This document shows positions 50,313-63,525 of a DNA stretch of 64,000 nucleotides, piece after piece. Position 1 is the stretch's first letter; each line of letters opens with the position of its first letter. Under the pieces are notes generated by a model. The model saw nothing but the letters and a program-made list of their open reading frames with translations. It was not told the origin of the DNA and did no database searches. Origin of the DNA: Myoxocephalus aenaeus (lineage: Eukaryota; Chordata; Actinopteri; Perciformes; Cottidae); NCBI GenBank assembly GCA_038501785.1, contig JBAMJR010000047.1, positions 7,979,501 through 8,043,500 of the forward strand, in the 5' to 3' direction. The position numbers were made by a program, and so were the translations under genes.

Positions 50313-51171
50313 GTAAGGAGTGCTGCGGTCTGGAGGCTTCCGCCGCGTCCGCCGCTGGACACGAGCGGTCAGGCTGCAGAGGAGGAGACGACCGCTGCAG
50401 CCCCCGCAGTGCACGTCCACCTCGGATTCATGCATGCGCGCGTTGTCGTTGAACAAGTTGCCCGAATCGGGGACGACACCTGCGCGTGAATTGCACGGTT
50501 TGTCTTGTACGCGGTGAAAAAAATAATCTCAAAGCCCGCACTAACAGGTCGGGCTGTTTCATGTGTGGTCGGCTGTGCGCCACTCACTACTAGAAAAAAA
50601 AGAAAAAAGTAAAAAAAAAAAAAAAGACCTAACTTGCATGCACGCGGAGGCTGAATCCAGCCTCCACCAGGCGGCTGCTCACAACAAGTTGGCCCGCGCG
50701 TGCCGCGCAGAGAGCGGATACAGGAGCGCCGCAGCCCGGTCTCCAAACATTTTAGGGCGTTATCGGCAGATTGAACTCCAAACAACCACCGAGCAGCACC
50801 GGGTGTTTTTTTCTCTTCCTCCCTCTCGCTCCCTCTCTCTCTCTCTCTCGTTCTCTCACCCCTCCCTCCTCCCTCCGCCTGTCATCCCGGGCTCTACTTC
50901 TAATGAGATGCATGTAGGTTACACGCCTCTCTCCTAGTGAGTGTCTCGCGCCAGTACTTGAAGGGCCCACCTTTCACACGGCTGGAAAACCAGAGCAGCG
51001 CCGCTGCAACCGACAAGAAATAGAAACATTACCCAAAAAAGAGAAAAAGAGAAAAAGTGTCTGTCATGTTTCTCTTTCTTGGTTGAAGGGGATTTTTTTC
51101 TTGTTCTTCACAAATTTTAATTCCAATGCTCTCATCTCCTCTTCCTCTCCTTCTTCCTCTCACCGTTCCAG

Positions 51172-51202
51172 CACGAGATGATCAGCAGCAGCAGCGTCTA
51201 TG
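51172..51202 (+). CDS. fign: fidgetin first coding exon (partial gene)
   Basis: The acceptor TTCCAG ends at 51171. ATG at 51178-51180 starts MISSSSVYG, and the donor GTAGGT at 51203 splits the Gly codon after its first base. Vertebrate fidgetin starts MISSTSVYG, and its small first coding exon is followed by one large exon (LKMQWTPEH onward) carrying the AAA ATPase domain. Fidgetin is a microtubule-severing AAA ATPase of nucleus and centrosome. Its large exon is not found up to 64000, so the gene runs off the window. The call rests on nine residues, the matching split codon and synteny with cobll1; the match is short but specific. Confidence 0.75.
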
Positions 51203-51230
51203 GTAGGTGGATTTTACATTACACTTGTTA

Positions 51231-51264
51231 TTACTATTACTATTATTATTATTATTATTATTAA
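51231..51264. repeat. (ATT)n microsatellite
   Basis: Interrupted at first (ATTACT), then perfect ATT units, beginning 28 bp after the fign donor. Confidence 0.85.
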
Positions 51265-51355
51265 TGTATTAGAAGGTGCACAGATGAGTTTCATCGCTGG
51301 TGACTTGAGTGTATTTTCTTTTTTATATATTTATTTTACTGGAGCTGCTCTTATC

Positions 51356-51383
51356 GTGTGTGTGTGTGTGTGTGTGTGTGTGT
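51356..51383. repeat. (GT)n microsatellite
   Basis: Fourteen GT units in the proximal fign intron. Confidence 0.9.
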
Positions 51384-52126
51384 ATTCATACTGTCAGCTT
51401 TATACAAATAAAAAAAAGATATTATTTTAATAGGATAAATCTCCAAAATGTCATGTTTAGGTTCATTTAGCATGTTCTATGTTTTGCTAATTCATCTCCC
51501 TGGGCTACATCTAAATTACACATGTCTTCATTAGATAATAATCTGCTGTCAAATATCGTTCTCAAACTTTTGTTTACATTTCTTTTTGATAATCAAACCT
51601 GCAGAAGAGCGAGACAGACGTGAGGCAGAAGTAATATATTTTTTTCCCAACACTCGCGCGCACAACTCGTGTGAGATTTCTTTTGACTTCTGAATACAAA
51701 AGCGCGCTCATTATGGGATGGGACGGCGTAGACGTGAGCCACAGGCCTCAGTCGCTGCGAAGTAATATTTATATTACACTTTATTCCACGTTTCATGTTT
51801 CACACTTTATTGCTGCGTGGTTATTATTGTTAGTAACAGCAACAAACAATGACAGACTGGGGAGGACGACGGTTCACATTTCAGAAGAAGATCCACGTTT
51901 GAGTGTCGGAGTAGGAAATGTGTCCTGATTCACGTAGAACAATGGTGGATTGTTGGAAAAGAGAAGGGGAAAAAAAACTAAATGTCTGTCCCACCCTGAG
52001 ATGTGGCAGCGGATAGTTTTCTGATGAAGAATCGCTGCTTTCTTTCTGTCGGGCCGAGCTTCCACGATCGCACATTCTTGGTTTTTGTAGCAGTTATTAG
52101 TGAGGACTCAACCTTTCACCTTTGAA

Positions 52127-52200
<74 letters not shown>

Positions 52201-52357
52201 CTGGCTCCACGTCGTGCTGTTTCCTCCTTTCTCCTGCTGATGCACTTGTGTGTTGTGTTTGTGATTATATATGTGTGTGTGTGTGTCTCATGTCCACACT
52301 GTAAAACTTTCCCTTTTTAATGAAAATACAAATGCCTCTATTTGCCCCTCAGGTGTT

Positions 52358-52406
<49 letters not shown>

Positions 52407-52614
52407 GGTGTGCACCCGTTTCCACGTTGACATGGTTTCCTGCAGCCGCGTCGCCGCATTCGGCTCACAAATGTCTGACTTTTGATTGCGACGTGTGGAC
52501 GTGATTCTGTATCGGAGGAATTCAATTGTTCGCCACTGCTGTCATTCTGGAGGAGCATATGGGGGAGCGACGTGGTGCATGGGTTTTGAAATGTGTGTGT
52601 GTGTGTGTGTGTGT
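52127..52614. repeat. microsatellite cluster in fign intron
   Basis: (CT)n passing into (CA)n at 52127-52196, (CA)n at 52359-52402 and (GT)n at 52592-52614. Confidence 0.93.
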
Positions 52615-53410
52615 GCTGAGAAAAGCCCAGGCGTGCAGCTTGTGTGTGTGTAATGTAAATAACGTCGCTACTCAGCGGCCTGCTTATTCCTCTAAGTCTT
52701 ATTTGTTTGCTTACAGTCTCCCGGCTTAAGATCCGTCCCTCTGCATCCGCTGTGTGCGCGTGTTGCGGCGACAGCGGCGATAATCCCCCTCATTATACAC
52801 ATAACGTATCGCCTCACATCTCCGGTACAGCTAATGGGGACAGAGAGAGGAGAGATAATAGGAATGGAAGAGGAATTGCTCTACAAACAGGCAACCCTTT
52901 GCTCTGCCTTTATTTATCTAAATACGTCCCCAAATGAACAGAGAGAGCCGAGGGTGGCCGAGCGACTCCCTCCGGTGGGACCGCGTAAATAAATTATCCT
53001 GACACTTCCTATCAAGTCTGTAATGTTTACCATTAAAAGCTGTTTTAAACCGTCCCGGTGCCCGCCGCCGCCGCCGCCGCCTGCACCCGTGGGAGTTGGA
53101 GCCAGATGTAAAAGAGGGACGTGGGTGTGTGTGGGGGGATATTGTGATATTTTATTATTTATTTCTTTACACACAGACGGAGAGAGGGGGAGACGTGTGT
53201 TGGTCTCCGCCGGGTCTCTCCGGTCTGCACGTTCCTGACAAAAGGGGCCGTCCTCAAAACGCCAGCCAGCCAGGGTTGTCATCTTTCAGCAAATATGTTA
53301 AGTGTTATCTTTTGTGCCCGAGCCGGAGCGCGGGACCCCCGTGGGAGCCCCCGCACATGCAAATAGAACAAATCCCTCTCGGACCCGTCCGTCTGTTTCA
53401 CTCTCTCCCG

Positions 53411-53452
53411 TCTCCTCTCTCTCTCTCTCTCTCTCTCCCCCCCCCCCCCCCC
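53411..53452. repeat. (CT)n followed by poly-C
   Basis: A homopyrimidine tract: CT repeats 53411-53436, then 17 C. Mirror-symmetric homopurine/homopyrimidine DNA of this kind can form triplexes and is prone to replication slippage and assembly error. Confidence 0.9.
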
Positions 53453-55021
53453 TGCTCCTCCACGTTTGCTCGACAGTGCGTCAGCCCCGTCTTGTCTCTC
53501 ATCCACTTCACTCTTTGTCCACTTTATTTCCCCTCCTCTCTCGCTCCCTCCGTCCCAGAAGGCAGCGCTGCCGGGGCCGCGTGTCAGCTAACTGTAGCGC
53601 AGGCTGGTGAGTCTTTGTGCCCAGCCTCCTCCCTGAACACTGGCTGCATCACATGGAGGGGGGGGGGGCAGGGATTTAGTGTTGCTGTGACTGACAGTTG
53701 TCGGTCCGTGGATTCTTTTCTTTTCTCAAACGCTCCCTCACTCCCAAATTACACTCATTCTGCTCTCCCAGTGCTGACTGGTTATTATCCAGTCAACATC
53801 TGATGGGTGTACTTAGGGGTGGGATCCACACCGCAGACTGACTCGGCGGTGGAGTGATACTCCCGGCTTACTGCTGCGGACGCTCGCTGAAAGCCGAGAC
53901 GCTCGATACCCAGAATGCTTTTATGCAGCGCGGCTCGTGAGAGATCAGCTGTTATCGTAACAGATCAACAACAAAAAGTTCACGCGACTCAAATGATCTC
54001 ACAGCGGCTTTTCAAGTTAAAACACGAGAAGTTGCCGTCGAACTAACGGATGAACCTCTCAATACCAGCTGGGAGCCTTTTGAGCAGCCGAAACCGATCT
54101 GAGATCAGTGTCGCCCAATCTGCAGACTTTTTCCCGCCTCTCTTTTATTCTTTATTTTCGAGAGACACTCAGCTAAATTCATTTCCATGTTAATTCCAGC
54201 ATTAAAAGCATTATCTCTCTCTCTTTGAACTCTTAGTGAAATGTTTGAAGTATCTCCGGTTTATGTAATGTGTCGTTTTTCATATGTTTTAATCAAATCA
54301 AAGCTGCCGATTTTTTTATTTTTTTTTAAACATTCTTTCTTTGCAATCCGCGGCCCCCTCTCCTGAATTTTAAGCAGACCCCCGCTCACCTCCCTTTACT
54401 CTTTACCAGCAATCTCCACCACCCATGGCCCGGATTCTCCGGCAGATATTAAAACATTCAGCGTTAAATATGCTAAGGACTTATTTAAAAAAAAAAAAAA
54501 GAACTAACTTCCACTTTGGAATATTCCGCACCATTAGACCTCAATAGACACGGCGGCGTGAAGCTTATCCTTTACATTGTGCCGTCAAATGAGAAGGTGC
54601 CGTCTCTAATTAGGTTATTGCCGTGGAAGTCTTAAGTTAAATTGTGCATTAATATGCGGGGGAGCTCGGCGCTGGAGGACGCCGACGAGAGCCTTTAAAA
54701 AAAAAAAAATCTCTCTCCACAAGGGCCAAAGAAAATGACAGCCAGGAGCAGAGGAAGGATCTGACTGTAATCTCTGGCCGCCGCTGCTGGATGATCAGAT
54801 TTTTTTTTTGTCTGGGCGAGATCGTGGCCGTATGCTGCCCCCCTCCCCCTCCCCTCTCCCTCCTCTCTCCCGTCTGCAGCTCAGCTTGAACGTCTTGATT
54901 AGCGAGGCGGCATCTTGCGCGAGCGGCAAGTAAGTCGGACACTTTTTTTTTGTCTGCGAGGCGGCAAAGGTGTGCGTGAGCGTTAATGAACAATGGCTCG
55001 TCGGGGGCGAGGAAGAGCTGG

Positions 55022-55049
55022 CGTGTGTGTGTGTGTGTGTGTGTGTGTG
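55022..55049. repeat. (GT)n microsatellite
   Basis: Pure GT run followed by GGATGTGGATGTGTGGATGT imperfect repeats. Confidence 0.9.
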
Positions 55050-55828
55050 GATGTGGATGTGTGGATGTGTGTGTGTTGAGGCTTGGCAGGCTGCCAGGGG
55101 ATGGACACAAAGGATGTTGAGTGGCTGGGCGTGTGGCACAGCATCACTGAGCCGCCTGTGGCCTCTGGGAGACGGACACGAACCGGCGAGCGAGAGCAAA
55201 AAAAACCCCTGCTGTTGCTACGTAGCTTTACCGCGGCTATTGTCGGGCAGCGACGGGCAATTTACAGCCGTTATCGATTAGCCTGCCAATTCTGTCTCTG
55301 GTGTAATGACCAAATAAAATCCCAATCAAAGCTCCCTCAAGCCCAAGATGACGTCTTCAGACGCCTCATAAGTACCTCGAGAGGCCGCGACCTGAGAACC
55401 CGTCGCTACTTCTTGATAAATGGAGTAGTGCGTCGCTAACGTTTCCAGCTCCGGTCTAAATTGTTCTCGGTTAGCGGGTGGAGCGTTGTGTTTTGTTGAC
55501 GGTCCCGAGCCCAGAGACGTTGAGTTCACGATCATACAAAGCAGCGAACATTAATGATTTCGCTTGAGGAACAACTGGCACGGTTTCCCAGGATCCCCGG
55601 CATTTAAAAAGGCTCGTTTCGACTCGACAGTCTGGAAACCTGAAGAGTTCGCGATCAAATGAAGCAGAAGGAAGCAACACATCCCCCCCCTCCCCCATTA
55701 GAGAGAGAACTTTAGTTTTTTTGTCTTTAAAAACTGCATTAAAATGGGTTCTTGTACCGCGCGGCCTGCTGAGCGGAGGGAGGTGTGTCGGTGTGCTTCC
55801 CTGTGATCATGTGTGTGTGCATGCTTGT

Positions 55829-55831
<3 letters not shown>

Positions 55832-55912
<81 letters not shown>
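55832..55912. repeat. long (GT)n microsatellite
   Basis: About 40 uninterrupted GT units, among the longest simple tracts in the window. It is followed by CCCACCCACCCACC at about 55924-55941. Confidence 0.95.
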
Positions 55913-55913
<1 letters not shown>

Positions 55914-58022
55914 GGCCAAGTCCCCCCACCCACCCACCCACCGGAAGCGGGGCGAGAGCATTAGGATGTTGCTTGTACAACTCCGTTGGCAGGATGGACA
56001 CATGTGGTAGATAGCTAATGATAGCATGCAGCGTATAATGAGATCCTACTCTCCGTCTGTCTCCTACCTGGCATCATGCATTAACCATACAAGAGGAAGA
56101 CGAGGCGCGCATGGTATTGACTTTTGAGTGGGTGTCTGCTTGTCCGTGGTTGGTTTTGTTTAGCACTCAGAGGTCAGCATGGCTGCAAGCGCCGCACATT
56201 TATAACAAGTATGTTTTTTGTTTTGTTTTTTTTTCTCCGTTTTTTTTGTTTTTCATGGCGGGGGCTCGTTTTTGTTTTGTTGTTGTTGTAAAATTATTAA
56301 AAGTTTTTTTTGGAAGGCGAGAATGTCCTCCCCGTCCGCACCTCTTGAGCTCTGTTAAATAGTCGTAAATTGATTTTGGTAGTGTTGCGATGTATACGCT
56401 TAACAAGCCAAATGGGTTCAGTTTGCCGGGGTTAGTTTGCGCGTTCAGAAGATTATTCCGCTAATGTATTCCACACACTCATAATCCACAGTATGGTGTG
56501 AGGAGGAGGGAGGCGTTGGCAGCGCTCCATCTTCGTGCCCGGTAACATATATTTATCCTCTTCACTACACAACCCCTCTAGGCTGCTCAAATCCTCCCAG
56601 GGGGTCCCGATGACATGCTTACTAATGTGTGCTTTGGAAACCGAGTGCTATTGTATCCCTTAAATCTCACAAAGCGCTGTATGATTTGCCCATTGTCGTT
56701 AAATCGCTTTGCTTGTGCCAAGTACTCCGCATCTCACAGAGGCTTAATGCTTTTGAGGGTTTCGGGGACGGCTTCGAGTTCCTCTTTTGTTGATTTCGGG
56801 GAAAAGTGCCAAGACTGCTGCGCGGAATATTGTTTTGAGCACGGAAGAGGGAGGGGAAGCGGGGCCACTGCCAAGCGACTCCATTGAGCCCCCCGTGAAT
56901 GGGCCATTCATATTTCGGAGAATCACCCAGATGCCATATTGTTGGCTCAACAACGCTAAATATTCTCCAACAAGGATGGGATTGTAGCAGGTTTTTGAAT
57001 TGTGTGCAGTGTGGAAAAGGACGTTGGGAAATGATGGGGGAGGCGCAGTGAAAAGGCTGGACAGTAGAGACCAATGTGACATGGTGGTGGTCCTTTCTGC
57101 TGGGAACGAGGCCTCCATTGCTCCTCTGGTCCAATGCAACTCCTGTAATAGTGAAATGAATGTAAAAGTTTAAACCTGTGCATTAATACTTCTGGTTACA
57201 GTTTATTTCAATACACTTGTATCTGCTTACAGCTGCATTATGGTGTTATAAATGTTGTTATGATGGAATAAACTGCTTATAAATACTTAATAGTGCCTGT
57301 TAAAGTAACGTGTAAGCCAACATTTAATGTATTTCTTCATAAACAGCCTTACATTGTATTTTAAGCCTATATTTTTACTAATTCTGAATATGAATGATTC
57401 TAAAATATGATCAAAATGACATTTAGAAACACTGTTAAGTAGTAACTTAACTGTACTGCCAGCTTTTAAAAGGTTATAGTCCAAAGGGCAGATGGAAAAA
57501 AGGTCGAAAATATCACTTTTAGTCTGAGCCGTTCTGACGCCGGTTGAACAGAGAGAGGGCCACGCTGCTCGTCTACGTGAACCTCGGTGGGATTGGATCC
57601 CAGACCCCTCTGGTTGCACCTCTTGAAGCCCGGCCTCGCTCAACAACCTTGAAGCGGTCGAACCCGTCAGAGGGCCTAAGACGGGACTTAGCAAAATGTC
57701 ACCGCGGTCTTTTATGTCATGCATGCACTGAGTATTAATCACGGCCGGATCTGCGCCTGAGAGGCTGATCAAATTTATTGTTTGGCTGCGCGGGACAGTA
57801 ATGGGTGTTTAATTACTCAATAAAAGCCCTTTTATAGATCCCCGGGCCTCCTGTGTGTTGAGCAAATGGTATCGATCCGTCTCCGGGCTGCAACATGATA
57901 GCCTGTGAAGGAGAATTAGAGCCGCTAGCCTGCTAGCGCTCTCTCATTCATTAGCCGCATTAGCCAGAGGGTGGTTAAGACGTAGCATCATGGTTAATAT
58001 CAGAGTCTCAGAGGTTGTTTCT

Positions 58023-58060
58023 GTGTGTGTGTGTCTGTGTGTGTGTGTGTGTGTGTGTGT
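58023..58060. repeat. (GT)n microsatellite
   Basis: GT run interrupted once by CT. A T-rich tract (about 24 T) lies further on at 58469-58492. Confidence 0.88.
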
Positions 58061-60020
58061 CTGCTTTGTGTTGTAAAGCTCCGCGCACCTCATTTACACA
58101 AATATGGATTAGATGGGCAATGAATAACATCGACCGGTGTGGAAAGTGCTTCGGTAACAATCTCCAGGAGAGTCGTTTTATTTTTCTCTTTTAAACATTT
58201 CCCTCCTGCCACAGTGTAATCCACGGGACTCAGTTTGACAACGCCCTTAGCCGAGCTGCTACGCCGCGTGTTTAATCCCACCTCTTCCCCACTTTCTAAT
58301 CTGTAATCTGACGGCTCCTCCGAGGCCTCATTCTGGAGAACAACTCTCTCTGGAGGGGAAGCTGAGCGATAACGACAGCGGGCCTCGCCGCGCTCCCTGT
58401 GGTTCTCCGTGAGAGCATACGTGTACCGGTGTTCATGTCCAGCCCACTGTATCTTTCTTTCTTTCTATCTTTTTTTTTTTTTTTTTTTTTTTGCATCTGA
58501 CTTGCGTCCATTGTTCTTTTATGTTCAGAGCATATTGCTGCCTCTGTGAAGCAGCCCCACTTCTCTTGATGCACGGCAACAAAAAAAACACTGCAATATC
58601 TCCCTTGATGTGTCCATATCAAATGAATGTGGCCTATTACAGACGTGGAGGAGGCCGTTGGGTGGCTTTGTGGATGGAAGAAGAAAAAAAAGGGCCTGCA
58701 AGGGGGACCATGAAAGAGACATTGTCCAATATGGACCGTAGAGTTCCTTTGTAGATAAATGGATTTTCATGCTTATCAACCGGGACACTGACATGAGTGA
58801 AAACTGTGGAGAATGTGGGATTATTCTCACTCCTCGGCCGTACACTCGGACAACTGTAGTTCCAAGTGTGTGTGTGGTCTTCCATTGTCCTGCAGCAAGT
58901 CTTTTTTTGTTTTGTTGGGTGTAACATTCAATTTGGAACAGTGTGTGCACACAAATGGGGATCGAGCATGCGGCCAGCTAGATCCTTCTGGGAAAATGTC
59001 ACCAACTGAACTCCTTTTGCACTTCAGGTATGGACTGAGTGTTGTTGGTGTTCAACTTCAGCGGAGAAAGCAAAGCTGGACGGATGAAATTGATACAATA
59101 ATATGAATAGGACTACTTTTTGAATGAATGCAAACAGAAAAGAAACTATTCACGATATAGAAGTTGCTATATCTATATATATAAACAATTAACTGTTGTG
59201 TGTGTGTGTGTGTATATATTTATATATACCATTTGAAAGAGTGCAATTTTACTTGTATGTATAATATAATCAATTTATTTAAATCGCAACCTCACTTTCT
59301 TCTCAAATCAGATCATTAACCAATCTCTGATCGCTGCTCTGAATTACATATTTGTAAATTTTGTCAAACTTTTTCACACCGTATGACCGGATATGAAACA
59401 TTGCGGCTCCACCCAACACCGCGTCATCGCCCAAACCCACACAGGAGCGTACCTCATCAATGGGAGAAAGAAAACTACAATAAATGAGGCCTGAAGGCTA
59501 CAACATGCAAGCTGGGAAATGATGAACCCCCGCGGACATCAGCGGCCCTCTCACCTCTCGCGTGTGTTGTAATCCGAGGGACACGTGTACATGCGTGTAC
59601 ATGGATGCCCACACGGACGCACGCTAAACCCTGTTCACATCCCAGCGCCCGGGGGGGCGAATGAGGAGCGATGTCTGCTCGATGCAGAGCCAGTGATCTA
59701 GGTAATCTGCCTGTGCTGTGGGACAGGTCTATTGGTCCACAAATCAATTGGCTCCGTGTCCGTGCCATTAGGCTAACATGGCGCTGCCGAGGCGCTGAGC
59801 GCGGTAAACAGACTGTTTAATTCCCCTGGACGCCGGCCAGGTGGACACTCCTCCTCCTGCTGCGTTCTCCTGATCCCTCCGTTTCTTTTTTGTGTGTGTG
59901 TTTTGTTTTATTTTTATTTTATCGTCCATCGCCTCATTCTATCGTCCTCTTACATTGACTCCACTTCAGTCAATGCGGTTATTCTCAGTGGACAAGTGCT
60001 TACAGGAATATTGCTTGGAG

Positions 60021-60026
<6 letters not shown>

Positions 60027-60060
<34 letters not shown>
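60027..60060. repeat. (GT)n microsatellite
   Basis: Seventeen GT units, followed by a CTCTGTGT-type low-complexity stretch at 60167-60260. Confidence 0.9.
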
Positions 60061-60063
<3 letters not shown>

Positions 60064-60458
60064 AGAGATTTTGGCCAATGAACCCTTGCTGTGCTCTGTC
60101 CTCCAGTACTGTGTCTATACTGAGTAAGTGATCCCTTGGGATGCAGTACACACATCAGCATCCCTCGCTCTCTCTGTGTGTCTCTCTCTGTGTTTGTTTC
60201 AGTCTTTGTTTCTCTCTCAGTGTATCTCTTTCCCATTCTGTCTCTTTCTCTTCATACACCCTCCCCGCCCTTTTTTTTCTTTCCATCCCCAGACGGAGGC
60301 AGCAAACAAGTACAGTAATATGAGGGGGCCGCATCAGAAACAAACACACACACTCACTCATGTTTAGTAAAAATATAGATGTGTGCCCGGGCTGCAAGAA
60401 GTTTGTCACTTCCTCTCCTGCGCAGCCTCCGTCAGACGCTTCTAATGACTTCGCTTGT

Positions 60459-60720
60459 GTAACGCCGGCGCTTCCACTCCCACCGCTTCGCCTACCTGTT
60501 TCCGTTTGCACGGCTCTTTGTGCGACAGTATGGTAATTGAGGCCGCGCGTCCTGACGGATGAGCGTCGGCGGCGGTATCGCTACCGGCGCGTCTCATTTC
60601 CTGCGCGGCGTCGGCCGATTTGACCGATAAGATAAGAAACCCCCGTAGCTTTCGGCGCCGCTAACAACCGTGATGAGCGGCGGCGCTAAAGCCGCGATGG
60701 GGATCAACGTGTAGCATGTA
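60459..60720. promoter_or_regulatory. CpG-rich patch with tandem GATA sites
   Basis: This stretch is much richer in CpG than the rest of the intron (for example CGCGGCGTCGGCCG at about 60603-60616, GGCGCCG at 60654-60660). It contains overlapping GATA-factor motifs GATAAGATAAG at 60626-60636. No exon with a good donor is obvious, so it may be an intronic enhancer or an alternative promoter. Confidence 0.4.
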
Positions 60721-61860
60721 CAGAAAGAACACGGGATTAGATTTACGTTCGCAGCATTATTTTGGAGATCTGCTGAACGGACACAGTGCAGAAGTCCGTG
60801 TTGTGGTTTCAGATTTGCAGGCCGCGCCGGAGCGTTGTTGCTAGGAGACGCTTGAAACCCATCTTGACACGTCTGGTCAGCTGTTGGTAGCCGACACGTT
60901 CGTTGACAAGGGTTGGAGCCCCTGCGACAGATTGATATTGTTTACAAAATGAAAGCGGCCGTTGACTCGATGTCAAGCTCAGTGTCTGCACAAGGTTTCA
61001 TTTTGCAGGAAGTGAATGCATCATGACAACTTAAAAAGAAAATATGGCCTGAATTGCAGGCTGCGCTGTTGGCCCTTCGTTCCCTTGGCCTTGACTCATC
61101 TCCCTCCTGGGACCTCGGTGGCGGAATGACATTCCCCTTCCAAAAGGACAGCGGAGTCACTCCTTATCTTATGTCACAGCTCATCTCCGATAAATACTGC
61201 ACGCCCTTTTCTCACTGCTGAATCGCACCCTTTTTCTTTCTCCCCCTCCACTGCTCTTCCACCTCTCTCCATGATCATATTCCCATCTTCTTCACCAGAC
61301 GTTTATCTCCCTCTGCATTTCATTCTGTTACGTGGCGCTTCTCCAATCAACTTTTATTCGAGGCGTCAGAAATATTGGTTCCTGTTCCGGTTTTCCCAAA
61401 CTGGATCATCGTTTGTCTTTTTTGGAGATGCGGCGTTGTGTTTCCTGTCCGGATGACAAACAGGTAGAGCTCCCTGCGTCCGCCTCGGGGTTGGAGCTGA
61501 GCCACACAGTAATAAAGCTGTAATTATTTATTTAGTAAGAGTGAAAACAGGAGTTTCTAACCGCGGCGGCTGCTGGGAGAAATATTGCACTGAAAATATA
61601 TGAAAGTACATTAAGTTGCCAAGGTCCTTGTCTTTCTCACTGCAGAGCCAGGCAGAGCCGTGTAGGGAACAAGCAGAATAGTGAACAGAGAGGTATTAAA
61701 TATCTCTTTCTGTCGGTGACTTTGAGTGAGGACGTGATGGTTGCTGCTGATAACGTTCACCATGTTCTCTGGAGTGCTAGACTATTGCCAAAACATGCAA
61801 CGGTGCGCGATGCAGAATGTTTCTGGTGACGGTTTGGCTGAAGATGCAGGGTTGTCAAAG

Positions 61861-62682
61861 CAAAAGGTTACTGGGGGTTAAGAGATTTTATTGACAGCTA
61901 CTTAACATGGACGGGCTCCATGTTAAGTAGCTGTGCAAGCTACACTTGGGTCACATTTCAAGTTCAACACGGACGGGAATGTCCAGATCCTTATCAAACA
62001 TTTGACATTTTTGTCAGCAGTATTGCAGCGAAGAAGCAGTTGAATGAACGGAATTGTTCCGAGCCAAAGACAGAAAACTACAGTTTGGTGAGATGACGTC
62101 TTCTGGCTTCTGAGAAGACGACGCTTTAAATGCTGCTTATTAAAGCTGAAATGTTGAGACCATTACTGGATCAGTCAAGAGATTAAAAATACCACAAATC
62201 CACAGCTCCCAGCCTCCCTTGTGTGGAGTATTAGCTGGTTTTATTTGTTTTCTATGATGCTAAATTGAGAATCGTTTGGTTGATCGGTCAAAACGTAACA
62301 CTTGAATATTCTGGCCTTTTATTGACCCAAAAATGAATGTGAACCAGCGTAGCTCGGTCTGAATATTGATAACCTCGACCAGTCCCTTTCCTGATCTGCT
62401 CACTCCGAGAAAAATATAATGCTAAATAGTAATTACTTTAACCTGTTACTGTATTCAGAATATTTACAGAGGGCAAATGTTGTGGCAGCTAATTCTAAAA
62501 AATAAGCAACTTCTATTGAGATAAAAGTCCCTGTAAAAAAAAAAAGTAATGCAAGTAAATTGTACAAATTCGAACGTATACGTCATTTGTTCGAGTTACG
62601 CAAATTAGCCCAATGTTAAGCTAACGTTATCGTGATGCAAAAGGTTGTTGGGGGTTAAGATATTTTATTGACAGCTACTTAA
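61861..62682. repeat. 45-bp dispersed repeat pair with hairpin
   Basis: The segment 61861-61905 (AAAAGGTTACTGGGGGTTAA, then a GATTTTATTGACAGCTACTTAA-like end) recurs at 62638-62682 with a few changes. The first copy runs into a perfect hairpin: 61894-61911 (ACAGCTACTTAACATGGA) pairs with 61917-61934 across loop CGGGC. The pair could be decayed ends of one mobile element of about 0.8 kb, but I could not define its borders. Confidence 0.7.
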
Positions 62683-63274
62683 TCCACAATTTTCCCACCC
62701 AAATTCCCTCCTCACATGACTCCTCAGGTCATTTGGTTTGCGTTAGCTAAGGGAGCTATAGCGTAGCCGGCTAGCCGTTCAATGTACGAGACACAGCTTG
62801 AGGATTTAGAATTTAAACTCATTACATATCTGATATATTTTCGATAGTTTGAATATCGAATACAAAGTGACAAACCTTATTAATGAATTAATAGTTCACT
62901 AGCTTCAGTAATGTTTTTAACAGAGCAGGTGGGGTTGGTATTTTCTTCATCACATAGAAATCATTATAGGCATTATATTGCTTTTGACACCCGACCCATG
63001 TCGACAGCAGAGTACAGAGCTTTGTTTACTTCATAAATAAATATTGAATGTGTTTTCTTTCTTTTTTATTAACTTGCAAGTACCACTAAAAGGAATCTCT
63101 TGTCAGTTAGCTTGTAAAGTCGCCCGTCTGCGGATAAACTGTGTTCACAGCACAGAGCTCGCCGTGTTCATCGCCTCTGAATGTGATTACAGCTATTGAT
63201 CGATCGACAATGACACAGCGCTGGCGGATGTCACCTGAGGAGAGAGTGTGTGTGAGAGTGGGATGGCGTGAATA

Positions 63275-63277
<3 letters not shown>

Positions 63278-63359
<82 letters not shown>

Positions 63360-63456
63360 TGGAGGGGAGGGGGGGGTAAAAAACAAAAGGAACCGTGTGT
63401 CCATATGTTGGTGTGCCGGTCCATATGCTGGTACATGCATACTGTACGCCCCTTCC

Positions 63457-63524
<68 letters not shown>
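63278..63524. repeat. two long (GT)n microsatellites
   Basis: (GT)n at 63278-63358 (about 40 units) and 63459-63524 (about 33 units), 100 bp apart and in the same orientation. Confidence 0.95.

Positions 63525-63525
<1 letters not shown>

Noticed and set aside
53096..53803. 235-codon + strand frame
   Set aside because: It crosses (CT)n and poly-C tracts inside the fign intron and encodes Ser/Pro/Leu low complexity.
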